Of a stretch of DNA of 16,403 nucleotides, positions 7,081-13,208 are shown piece by piece. Numbering within the stretch: position 1 is the first letter of the stretch; each line of letters starts with the position of its first letter. The stretch spans positions 165,933 to 182,335 of the forward strand of contig DJFE01000019.1 in the NCBI GenBank assembly GCA_002432025.1, given 5' to 3'. Position numbers and translations under genes: made by a program. This DNA is from Candidatus Avelusimicrobium stercoris (GTDB taxonomy: Bacteria; Elusimicrobiota; Elusimicrobia; Elusimicrobiales; Elusimicrobiaceae). The notes beneath the pieces are model-generated. The model ran no database searches. It was not told the origin of the DNA and worked only from the letters and a program-made list of their open reading frames with translations.

Positions 7081-8081
7081 TTGGTTACACTAAATTGTTT
7101 TTCCAACTTGCTGATATCAATCATCCCGTTGCCTTGGGCAATATCGGGCAGGCCGGGGATTTTGACGGCGGCCTTTTTTAAGGAGTCCTTTACTTCCTCG
7201 GCGGTCGGATAGCGGCCCAATTTCTTTTTAAGGCCTTCCACCGCCAACACCGCCGCACCGCTGACAAATCCGGCCGCGGCAGAGGTTCCGCTCATCAGCG
7301 TATAATCGCCGTCAGCCGCGGCGGTAAACACCCGATCGCCGGGCGCGATAAAATCCACCTCGGGGCCATATGAGGATTGGTGATAAATGGTTTTCCCGTC
7401 CGCGGACAAGGCGCTTACTGCAATGACCGTAGATAATTTCCCCGGATAAAACACACCGGGATAGGGATAATTGCCCGCCGGGCATACAACGGTTACGCCG
7501 GAATCGTGCGCTTGGTTAATGGCGTTTGTAAGCGGGATAGAACCGCCCGCAGAAACGCCGTAACTTAAATTTAAAACGGCAATTTTATCCTCCGGGTGCT
7601 CCTCGTTGTAAGTAAGCAAGGTGTTTACGGCCGAGGTTACCGCCTGCGGGCCGATTAGTCGGCTGCCGTCGTCAATTTTATACACCACAAGCGAAGCCTG
7701 CGGGGCAATGCCCGTAAACTGCACGCCGCGCGCGCCGATAATGCCAGCCACGCCCGTACCGTGGTTTTTGATATCGGTAAACGAGCCGGACATTGTAAAA
7801 TCCTGCCCCATAATATGCTTGCCGTTAAATTCCGGGTGCGAAACAATCCCGCTGTCCGCCACCGCTACTTTTACGCCTTTACCCGTCAAAATTTTATGGG
7901 GCGGATATAAACGGTATGCCCAAAAATTATCAAAGGGGTCCTCGGGCTTTTGCTCCTTGGGCGCGGCGGAAAAATCGCCGTCGTCGCTAATGCGCAAATT
8001 GGTCGGGCCCAACAACATCGGGTCCGCCGTCAGGGGCAGAGAAAGGCAACACAAAACAAACAGAAATAACAAGCGTTTCAT
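7077..8081 (-). CDS. Secreted subtilisin-like serine protease (S8 family)
   Basis: A 334-residue subtilase. The N-terminus MKRLLFLFVLCCLSLPLTA is a signal peptide, so the enzyme should be exported. The catalytic triad is visible: D76 in VAVADSGI, H107 in NHGTGVAGIIG and S267 in SGTSAAAGFVSGAA, with the oxyanion-hole N204 in PAGN. The serine motif departs from the usual GTSMAAPHVAG: Met is Ala, Pro is Gly and His is Phe, but the serine remains. Only about 45 residues lie between the signal peptide and the catalytic domain, so there is no large pro-domain. It starts 1 nt after the nadE stop without a Shine-Dalgarno and overlaps the MATE start, so it is the middle gene of a tight operon. The substrate is unknown. 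Confidence 0.93.
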   Translation of the reverse strand: MKRLLFLFVLCCLSLPLTADPMLLGPTNLRISDDGDFSAAPKEQKPEDPFDNFWAYRLYPPHKILTGKGVKVAVADSGIVSHPEFNGKHIMGQDFTMSGSFTDIKNHGTGVAGIIGARGVQFTGIAPQASLVVYKIDDGSRLIGPQAVTSAVNTLLTYNEEHPEDKIAVLNLSYGVSAGGSIPLTNAINQAHDSGVTVVCPAGNYPYPGVFYPGKLSTVIAVSALSADGKTIYHQSSYGPEVDFIAPGDRVFTAAADGDYTLMSGTSAAAGFVSGAAVLAVEGLKKKLGRYPTAEEVKDSLKKAAVKIPGLPDIAQGNGMIDISKLEKQFSVTK

Positions 8082-8082
8082 A

Positions 8083-9591
8083 TTATAAGTTAATTTTTTT
8101 AATCACCGGCCAGCGCACGCCGCTAATGGGGTGCGCGCTCACTTCCAGGGCGGGCGCAGTTTGGCTGCGTTTTAAATCCGCGGCGTTAATGCGCGTTAAA
8201 ACATCCGCAGCGGTTTCCAGTTTAATGTGGCACTTTTTAGCAATTTCCGCCGCCGTCAGTTGGTCTTCAAAATACAGCCGTAAAATTTTATCCAACGCCG
8301 CATAGGGCGGCAGTTGGTCCTCGTCCTTTTGGTTGGGGCGCAATTCGGAGGTAGGCGCACGCTCAATAATCCCCTGCGGGATTACTTCTTGCGTTTGGTT
8401 CAAATAGGTGGCTAATTCGTAAATTTCGCTTTTGTACAAATCCCCAATCGGGCGCAATGCGCCACCCGCGTCGCCGTAGAGCACAAACGAGCCTACCGCG
8501 GATTCGCTTTTATCATCCGTAGAAAGGAGCATTGCGTTATACTCGGTAGCCAAAGCACACAAAATGGTCGTGCGCAGGCGGGATTGGAGTTCCTGTTCTG
8601 TCGCATCCTTGGGGTGCGAAACGATATGCGCAAAGGATTCTTTGAGCGAGTTTAAGCCGGGCATTACGCCAATTTCTTCCAAATTGACGCCGAGAGAGCG
8701 CGCCAACTGCCCCGCCAAACTTTTGCTTAAATCACTCGTGCAGTAAGACGGCAGGGAAACACAATACACGCTTTCTCCGCCCAAGGCCTTGGCCGCCAAC
8801 GCGGCCGTAAAGGCGGAATCAATCCCGCCGCTAAGGCCAAAAACCACCTTATCCATACCGCTTTTATGCACATAATCGCGCAAGCCGAATACCAGCGCGT
8901 TAATGAGTTCGGCCTGCCAAGCGGTTTCATAAGATACGGGTTTATAGGCGGCCCCGGTATCATAGGTAAGCACCTGCTCTTTAAAGGGTTCGCCCAACAA
9001 AACGAGGTTGCCTTTCTTATCGGTAGCGGCGGTTATGCCGTCAAAAATCATCCCATCCCCGCCTCCTAATAAATTACACATCAGGCACGGCTGGGCGTGC
9101 TTTTTGGCATATTTTTTAAGTGCGTCCAAACGCGGGGCAAGATTACCCTTTAAATACGGGCGTGCCATTAAAAACAGCACAGCGTCCGCATCCGGGTCCG
9201 GCGAAAAGGTATCGTCCGTAGGCGCGCCTAATACAAATTGCAGGTTAAGGCCTTTAAATGCCACCGTTTCGCAATCGTAAATTTTGGTAATTTTACCTTT
9301 ATATATAAACGCCAGCGCGGTGGCGGCTTCTTTATTCACACGGTCCGCTATGCCCAGCACCACAGCGGTATCTTTGGTTTCTTTGGCGATATTTTTAAGC
9401 GCCGGGGCCGTTTGCGCCAGCAGACGCTTATCGTCAAACAAATCAAAAAGCGGACAACCGCACAAGGCGGCTTCCGGCAGAACGAGCAAATCCGCCTTGG
9501 GGGCGGGTGCGCGGAGCAAATCTATCATTGCCTGGGCGTTGGCGGAAATATCCGCCGCTAACGGGTTAAAGGAAGCCAAGTTTATCTGCAT
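8083..9591 (-). CDS. nadE: NAD+ synthetase, NadE, with degenerate glutaminase domain
   Basis: A 502-residue two-domain NadE. The start chosen is the ATG at 9591 (MQINLASFNPLAADI), which matches the family N-terminus and has AGAGGTG about 8 nt upstream. A start at 9651 would add 20 unsupported residues. The C-terminal synthetase domain looks intact: LSGGIDSA PP-loop (253-260), STDDKSESAVG (357-367), YGDAGGALRPIGDLYKSE and RAPTSELRPNQKDEDQLPPY. It amidates nicotinic acid adenine dinucleotide. The N-terminal carbon-nitrogen hydrolase domain keeps the Glu (E40 in VLPEAALCG) and a GGGDGMIFDG stretch. However, the segment normally carrying the catalytic Lys (K..LPnY.vFdE) and the ICEDxW Cys is shortened and reads YDCETVAFKGLNLQF then VLGAPTDDTF. 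It heads the operon with the protease and MATE genes. Confidence 0.95.
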   Translation of the reverse strand: MQINLASFNPLAADISANAQAMIDLLRAPAPKADLLVLPEAALCGCPLFDLFDDKRLLAQTAPALKNIAKETKDTAVVLGIADRVNKEAATALAFIYKGKITKIYDCETVAFKGLNLQFVLGAPTDDTFSPDPDADAVLFLMARPYLKGNLAPRLDALKKYAKKHAQPCLMCNLLGGGDGMIFDGITAATDKKGNLVLLGEPFKEQVLTYDTGAAYKPVSYETAWQAELINALVFGLRDYVHKSGMDKVVFGLSGGIDSAFTAALAAKALGGESVYCVSLPSYCTSDLSKSLAGQLARSLGVNLEEIGVMPGLNSLKESFAHIVSHPKDATEQELQSRLRTTILCALATEYNAMLLSTDDKSESAVGSFVLYGDAGGALRPIGDLYKSEIYELATYLNQTQEVIPQGIIERAPTSELRPNQKDEDQLPPYAALDKILRLYFEDQLTAAEIAKKCHIKLETAADVLTRINAADLKRSQTAPALEVSAHPISGVRWPVIKKINL

Positions 9592-9618
9592 AATAAAAGC
9601 ACCTCTTAAAATATTGTA
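9591..9618 (-). promoter_or_regulatory. Candidate nadE promoter and ribosome binding site
   Basis: On the minus strand TACAAT (9613-9618) is a good -10 box. The AGAGGTG ribosome binding site (9600-9606) would lie at the very 5' end of a roughly 15-nt leader. No convincing -35 is visible. The site supports the ATG at 9591 as the nadE start, because the alternative at 9651 lies upstream of the promoter. Confidence 0.45.
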
Positions 9619-9641
9619 CAATTTTTGCCTAAAATTTAAAC

Positions 9642-9701
9642 TTAAAAACAAGGCTATAAATTGCTACAATAATTAAATTGACGGACACTTTTAATAAGGA
9701 G
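9642..9701 (+). promoter_or_regulatory. Promoter and RBS of the first surface-repeat gene
   Basis: The extended -10 TGCTACAAT (9662-9670) has an AT-rich TTAAAA (9642-9647) 17 nt upstream of its hexamer as a weak -35. AGGAG (9697-9701) lies 6 nt before the ATG at 9708. Together with the nadE promoter it makes this 116-nt gap a divergent promoter region. Confidence 0.55.
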
Positions 9702-9707
9702 TAATAA

Positions 9708-10223
9708 ATGAAGAAACTTTTGATTTTAGCGGTGGCGTTACTAGCCGCCTTGCCTGCGGCCGCGGAAACGGGTATTTTTAAATTATCCCTTTGGGACAAA
9801 ACGGCTATCGCCACCCCGCGCAACACGCACGACATCACGGGGATTGATTTTGGTATCGGTTCCAAAACGGACACCGTAACCGGGGTGCAAATGGACCTGG
9901 TTTTTGCGCAGACGGAATACGAATTAAAAGGCGCCAGTTTTGCTTGGATTATCAACCTGGCCAACGAGGTATATGGCGCGCAATTTGGGCTTTTGGCCAA
10001 GGCCGAAAATTCCACAGGTGCGCAGTTGGGCTTTGTAAATATTTCCAACCGGGCGATTTCCGGCGTGCAGTTTGGCCTTTTTAACCAAGCCGAATACGTC
10101 CGCGGGGCGCAAGTGGGGTTTGTAAACTACGCGCGCACGATTGAGGGCTTGCAGGTAGGCATTTTAAATATTGCCGAAAACGGCTGGTTCCCGGCTATGG
10201 TGTTAGTAAACGGCAGATTTTAA
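9708..10223 (+). CDS. LA_2272-type surface-repeat protein, first paralogue
   Basis: A 171-residue secreted protein. Residues 1-19 (MKKLLILAVALLAALPAAA) are a signal peptide. From about residue 59 the chain is made of roughly 15-18-residue repeats with the core G(V/A)QxGLxN, for example GAQFGLLAKAENST, GAQLGFVNISNRAI, GVQFGLFNQAEYVR and GLQVGILNIAENG. This alternating pattern resembles the LA_2272 surface-repeat family, which is poorly characterised. The C-terminal residue is Phe (NGRF), as in outer-membrane proteins recognised by the BAM machinery, so an outer-membrane or surface location is likely. The neighbouring gene at 10269 encodes a shorter paralogue with the same conserved LSLW, ITGIDFGIGS and VNGRF stretches. 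Molecular function is unknown. Confidence 0.85.
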   Translation: MKKLLILAVALLAALPAAAETGIFKLSLWDKTAIATPRNTHDITGIDFGIGSKTDTVTGVQMDLVFAQTEYELKGASFAWIINLANEVYGAQFGLLAKAENSTGAQLGFVNISNRAISGVQFGLFNQAEYVRGAQVGFVNYARTIEGLQVGILNIAENGWFPAMVLVNGRF

Positions 10224-10226
10224 TTT

Positions 10227-10249
10227 GGCTTTTCCCAGCAGGGAAAGCC
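10227..10249 (+). other. Hairpin between the two surface-repeat genes
   Basis: GGCTTTTCCC and GGGAAAGCC pair with one bulged T around a 4-nt loop in the 45-nt gap between the paralogues. No T-tract follows, so it is not a standard terminator. It probably affects mRNA processing or the ratio of the two proteins. This role is inferred. Confidence 0.45.
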
Positions 10250-10268
10250 TGTTAAAGGAGAAAAATAA

Positions 10269-10739
10269 ATGAAAAAGTTAGCAGTATTGTTAGCCGCCTT
10301 GTTGTGCGCCTCCCCGGTGTTCGCGGGTGAATCCGGCGTTTTGAAACTGTCCCTTTGGGGCACCAAGGCTATCGCCGTACCGCACAATACGCAGGTAATT
10401 ACGGGTATTGATTTCGGTATCGGTTCCGCCGCCCGCTCCGTCAAGGGCGTTCAGTTGGATTTGGTCTTCTCCAAAACCAATGAACTCAAAGGTGTGCAGA
10501 GTGCATTGTTGGGTAAAGCCCACCACGTAACCGGCGTGCAATTCAACGCCATCAACCTTTCCGACGGCTATGTAACCGGTGCACAGTTCGGTTTCTTCAA
10601 CAGCGCCGAAGAATTGCACGGCGTACAGTTGGGCTTCGTCAACAAGGTCAATACCATTAAAGGGTTGCAGGTTGGTTTGGTAAACATTGCGGGCAACGGT
10701 TATTTGCCGGTAATGGTTATCGTAAACGGCCGCTTCTAA
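10269..10739 (+). CDS. LA_2272-type surface-repeat protein, second paralogue
   Basis: A 156-residue protein with a signal peptide at 1-19 (MKKLAVLLAALLCASPVFA). It shares with the preceding gene the block LKLSLW, the ITGIDFGIGS motif, the GVQxDLVF repeat and the ending VNGRF. Repeats include GVQFNAINLSDGYV, GAQFGFFNSAEELH, GVQLGFVNKVNTI and GLQVGLVNIAGNG. It is 15 residues shorter than its neighbour, about one repeat. The C-terminal Phe again suggests outer-membrane insertion. GGAG lies about 8 nt before the ATG. The pair looks like a tandem duplication that has since diverged, and both are followed by one shared terminator. Confidence 0.85.
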   Translation: MKKLAVLLAALLCASPVFAGESGVLKLSLWGTKAIAVPHNTQVITGIDFGIGSAARSVKGVQLDLVFSKTNELKGVQSALLGKAHHVTGVQFNAINLSDGYVTGAQFGFFNSAEELHGVQLGFVNKVNTIKGLQVGLVNIAGNGYLPVMVIVNGRF

Positions 10740-10753
10740 TTGTTGTTTTGAGT

Positions 10754-10790
10754 AAACCGCGGGCAAATACTGTCCGCGGTTTTTCTTTTT
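10754..10790 (+). terminator. Rho-independent terminator after the surface-repeat pair
   Basis: AAACCGCGGGCA and TGTCCGCGGTTT form a 12-bp stem with one G-U pair and a 5-nt loop, followed by TTTTTCTTTTT. It lies 14 nt after the stop of the second paralogue and ends before the MFS promoter. Confidence 0.93.
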
Positions 10791-10808
10791 AAAACGCTTT
10801 AAAAAAAA

Positions 10809-10822
10809 TATAATTTTATATA
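10809..10822 (+). promoter_or_regulatory. Promoter of the MFS gene, possibly leaderless
   Basis: A perfect TATAAT (10809-10814) lies 7 nt before the ATG at 10822, which puts the expected transcription start on or next to the start codon. The stretch between is TTTATAT with no Shine-Dalgarno. No clear -35 is seen in the A/T-rich upstream DNA. Confidence 0.5.
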
Positions 10823-11985
10823 TGTCATCCGTATCTCTTCCGCGCCGTACCCAGCGTTTTTACCGCTTGGCGGCCTCGTCTTTTTTCTTTATTCACGGGA
10901 TTGTCTTTTCCAGTTGGGCAAGCCGCATCCCTGATGTTAAATCCGCCTTATCTTTGTCCGATGCGCAGTTGGGCGGTGTGCTGTTTTTAATCCCCGCCGG
11001 GCAACTATCCGCAATGATGTTATCCGGTTGGCTCGTCAACCGTTTCGGCAGCCGCAAAATGCTGACAATCGCTTCCGTCATTTACCCTTTGGCCTTGGTG
11101 TTACTGGGTTTTGTAACCACCAAGTTCCAGTTAATGGCCGCGCTTTTTGTCTTTGGGATAACGTCCAACCTGTCCAATATTTCCGTTAATACGCAGGGCG
11201 TAGGCGTGGAAAAACTCTACAACCGCAGTATTATGGCCTCGTTCCACGGGATGTGGAGTCTGGCCGGAGTCGTGGGCGGCCTTTTGGGGGCGTGGATGGC
11301 CGCGCATAATATTTCTACCCAAGAACACTTTTTGATGACGTTCTTTGTGTGTATGGCAATTTTACTTTCAATGTATTCTTCTATGCTTCCGCGCGACCGC
11401 AAAATAAAGGTGGGCGACGTGCGCCAAAAGACCTTTGTAATGCCGTCCTTATATATTGCGCTGTTGGGCGCGATGGCCTTCTGCTCTATGTCTTGCGAGG
11501 GTACGATGTACGATTGGAGCAGCGTATATTTTATGCAGGTGGTGCACCCGGCGGATAATTTAATCCGCGCCGGATACATTTCCTGTATGACGGCTATGAC
11601 AATAGGCCGCTTTTCGGCCGATTTCTTTGCCACCCGCTTTGGTTCCACGCAGGTTATTAAGGGCAGCGGTGTTATCCTGTTTACAGGTTTTGTACTGGCG
11701 GTGCTTTTCCCCTCCTTTTATACGGCGTGTATCGGGTTCTTTTTGGTAGGGCTTGGGTTTTCGTCCATTGTGCCGCTGTGTTACAGTTTGGCCGGGAAAA
11801 CAACCCGTATGCCGCCCAGTATGGCCGTAGCGACGGTTTCCACCATCGGCTTCTTTGGCTTTTTGTTTACCCCGCCTTTAATTGGCTTTATCTCGCAGGC
11901 TACCAATATGCGCGTAGCGTTTTTTATTATGGCGTGTGCGGGGCTGTCTGTCAGTTTTGTGGCCGCCAAAGCCAAGGCCCGCTAG
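10822..11985 (+). CDS. MFS transporter, YbjJ-like
   Basis: A 387-residue inner-membrane protein with about 12 membrane segments. SWASRIPDVKSALSLSDAQL (31-50) is characteristic of the YbjJ-like branch of the major facilitator superfamily, and GWLVNRFGSRKML (69-81) corresponds to the loop 2-3 MFS signature. FHGMWSLAGVVGGLLG (about 140-155) also matches this branch. Substrates of the branch are not well established, so none is given. The ATG at 10822 is the only reasonable start but has no ribosome binding site. It lies between the terminator of the surface-repeat pair and the rpsB promoter. No terminator of its own is visible, so some readthrough into rpsB is possible. Confidence 0.9.
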   Translation: MSSVSLPRRTQRFYRLAASSFFFIHGIVFSSWASRIPDVKSALSLSDAQLGGVLFLIPAGQLSAMMLSGWLVNRFGSRKMLTIASVIYPLALVLLGFVTTKFQLMAALFVFGITSNLSNISVNTQGVGVEKLYNRSIMASFHGMWSLAGVVGGLLGAWMAAHNISTQEHFLMTFFVCMAILLSMYSSMLPRDRKIKVGDVRQKTFVMPSLYIALLGAMAFCSMSCEGTMYDWSSVYFMQVVHPADNLIRAGYISCMTAMTIGRFSADFFATRFGSTQVIKGSGVILFTGFVLAVLFPSFYTACIGFFLVGLGFSSIVPLCYSLAGKTTRMPPSMAVATVSTIGFFGFLFTPPLIGFISQATNMRVAFFIMACAGLSVSFVAAKAKAR

Positions 11986-12003
11986 GCGCGGCTTCCCATT
12001 ATA

Positions 12004-12012
12004 TGCTATAAT
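12004..12012 (+). promoter_or_regulatory. rpsB promoter, extended -10
   Basis: TGCTATAAT at 12004-12012 is a near-ideal extended -10. No recognisable -35 stands 17 nt upstream. Transcription should start near 12019, giving a leader of about 120 nt before rpsB. Confidence 0.65.
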
Positions 12013-12018
12013 AGCCAT

Positions 12019-12141
12019 AGGTGTAATTTGAGCGGGAGAGCGAAAAAAGTTTGTAAATCAAAGCCTGTCCCGACGACACCCAGGCCAATGCCACCGGGGA
12101 AGCCCTTCCCTAATTTAGGCAGCGGCCACAGGAGAATAATA
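12019..12141 (+). ncRNA. Structured 5' leader of rpsB (candidate S2 autoregulatory RNA)
   Basis: The 5' untranslated region can fold in two incompatible ways. In one, GCCTG (12063-12067) pairs with CAGGC (12081-12085). In the other, GGCC..TGCC (12083-12092) pairs with GGCA..GGCC (12118-12127), enclosing the hairpin GGGAA (12097-12101)/TTCCC (12106-12110). The second helix ends 3 nt before the GGAG ribosome binding site (12131-12134). In E. coli, S2 represses rpsB-tsf through its leader. A similar role here is inference, and I recognise no known riboswitch consensus. Confidence 0.45.
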
Positions 12142-13143
12142 ATGAGCAATGTATCTATGAAGGCTATGCTGGAAGCCGGCGTCCACTTCGGCCACCAAAC
12201 TTCCCGCTGGAACCCCAAAATGGGACGCTTTATCTTCGGAGAAAGAAACGGCGTACACATTTTAGACTTGCAAAAAACCGCCAAAGAACTTAAAAAAGCC
12301 TGCGCTTTCATCAAAGAAGAAAGCAAAAAAGGCGCTAAATTTTTGTTCGTCGGTACCAAAAAACAAGCCCAAGAAGCCATCCAAGCCGAAGCCGCCCGCT
12401 GCGGTGCTTACTGCATCCACGAAAAATGGCTCGGCGGTACGCTCACCAACTTCCAAACCGTCAAGAAATCCGTTGAACGCTTGAACGAATTGGAAAAATG
12501 GGAAGCTTCCGGCGTGTTTAAAGCCATTTCCAAAAAAGAAGCCAGCCGCTTGACCAAAGAAATGCAACGCTTGCAGAAACTTTTGGGCGGCATCCGCGAT
12601 ATGAAAGTATTGCCGGATGTGGTCTTCGTCATTGACCCGGTGGACACCGCCGGTGCCGTGCGCGAATCCCACGCTTTGGGTATCCCGGTGGTAGCCGTTT
12701 GCGACACCAACGCCGACCCCGATATGATCAGCGTACCCGTGCCCGGCAACGACGACGCGGCCCGCTCTATCAAATTGTTCTGCGGCGCGATTGCCGACGC
12801 TATCTTGGAAGGCAAAGCCGAACTGGAAGCCGTCAAAGCCGCTGAAAACAAACCCGCCGAAAACCCGGTAATGGCCCAAGCGTTTGAATCTGCTATGTTA
12901 GCCGCCGAAAACGCCGAACCCGCCGCCGTGGAAAAAGAAGCGGTAAAGGAAGTTGTCAAAGCCGACGAAGCGCTTGACAAAAAAGCCGAAGAAGTAGTGG
13001 CCGAAGAAGCCGCCGAAGAAAAAGCGGAAAAGAAACCCGCTGCCAAAAAGAAAACGGCTGCTAAAAAATCCGCCCCGAAAGCCAAAAAAACCGTAAAGGC
13101 CAAAGCCGAAACGGAAGCGGCTCCCGCGGAAGAAGCCAAATAA
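12142..13143 (+). CDS. rpsB: 30S ribosomal protein S2 with long charged C-terminal tail
   Basis: A 333-residue S2. The start is the ATG at 12142 (MSNVSMKAMLEAGVHFGHQ), supported by GGAG 7 nt upstream and by family alignment. A TTG at 12028 would add 38 untypical residues encoded by the structured leader. The core (1 to about 233) carries the S2 signatures HFGHQTSRWNPKMGRFIFG, EKWLGGTLTNFQT and PDVVFVIDP. Residues about 234-333 are an extra low-complexity tail. It is first acidic (EEVVAEEAAEEKAE), then Lys/Ala-rich and histone H1-like (KKKTAAKKSAPKAKK, about 302-316), then acidic again. E. coli S2 is 241 residues, so the tail is about 90-100 residues of additional sequence. It heads the rpsB-tsf operon. 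Confidence 0.97.
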   Translation: MSNVSMKAMLEAGVHFGHQTSRWNPKMGRFIFGERNGVHILDLQKTAKELKKACAFIKEESKKGAKFLFVGTKKQAQEAIQAEAARCGAYCIHEKWLGGTLTNFQTVKKSVERLNELEKWEASGVFKAISKKEASRLTKEMQRLQKLLGGIRDMKVLPDVVFVIDPVDTAGAVRESHALGIPVVAVCDTNADPDMISVPVPGNDDAARSIKLFCGAIADAILEGKAELEAVKAAENKPAENPVMAQAFESAMLAAENAEPAAVEKEAVKEVVKADEALDKKAEEVVAEEAAEEKAEKKPAAKKKTAAKKSAPKAKKTVKAKAETEAAPAEEAK

Positions 13144-13148
13144 TCTTG

Positions 13149-13175
13149 AAAGTTCCCGGCCCGTCCGGGAACTTT
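13149..13175 (+). other. Perfect 11-bp hairpin between rpsB and tsf
   Basis: AAAGTTCCCGG and CCGGGAACTTT pair perfectly around the loop CCCGT, 5 nt after the rpsB stop. Only three Ts, part of the stem, precede CTATCC, so termination should be partial. It could act as an attenuator or processing signal setting the S2 to EF-Ts ratio. Confidence 0.65.
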
Positions 13176-13208
13176 CTATCCGATTTATCTTATATACAGG
13201 AGAACAAA

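Noticed and set aside
7077..8081. Subtilase plus neighbouring transporter as a lanthipeptide or microcin system
   Set aside because: There is no precursor peptide and no modification enzyme. The transporter is MATE and not an ABC exporter, and the third partner is nadE.
9592..9651. 20 extra NadE residues from an ATG at 9651
   Set aside because: The extension lies upstream of the candidate -10 box and lacks family similarity; the start at 9591 has AGAGGTG.
12028..12141. N-terminal extension of S2 from a TTG at 12028
   Set aside because: The family start MSNVSMKAMLEAGVHFGHQ at 12142 has its own GGAG ribosome binding site, and the extra 38 residues would be encoded by a structured leader.
12262..13139. 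Minus-strand open frames opposite rpsB, rich in Ala, Ser or Gly/Phe
   Set aside because: They are shadow frames produced by the biased codon use of rpsB and its Lys/Ala/Glu tail; their composition is not protein-like.
13146..13208. N-terminal extension of EF-Ts from 13146
   Set aside because: It would translate the rpsB-tsf hairpin. The ATG at 13209 has AGGAG and the canonical MSLAADIKILREKTGAG start.
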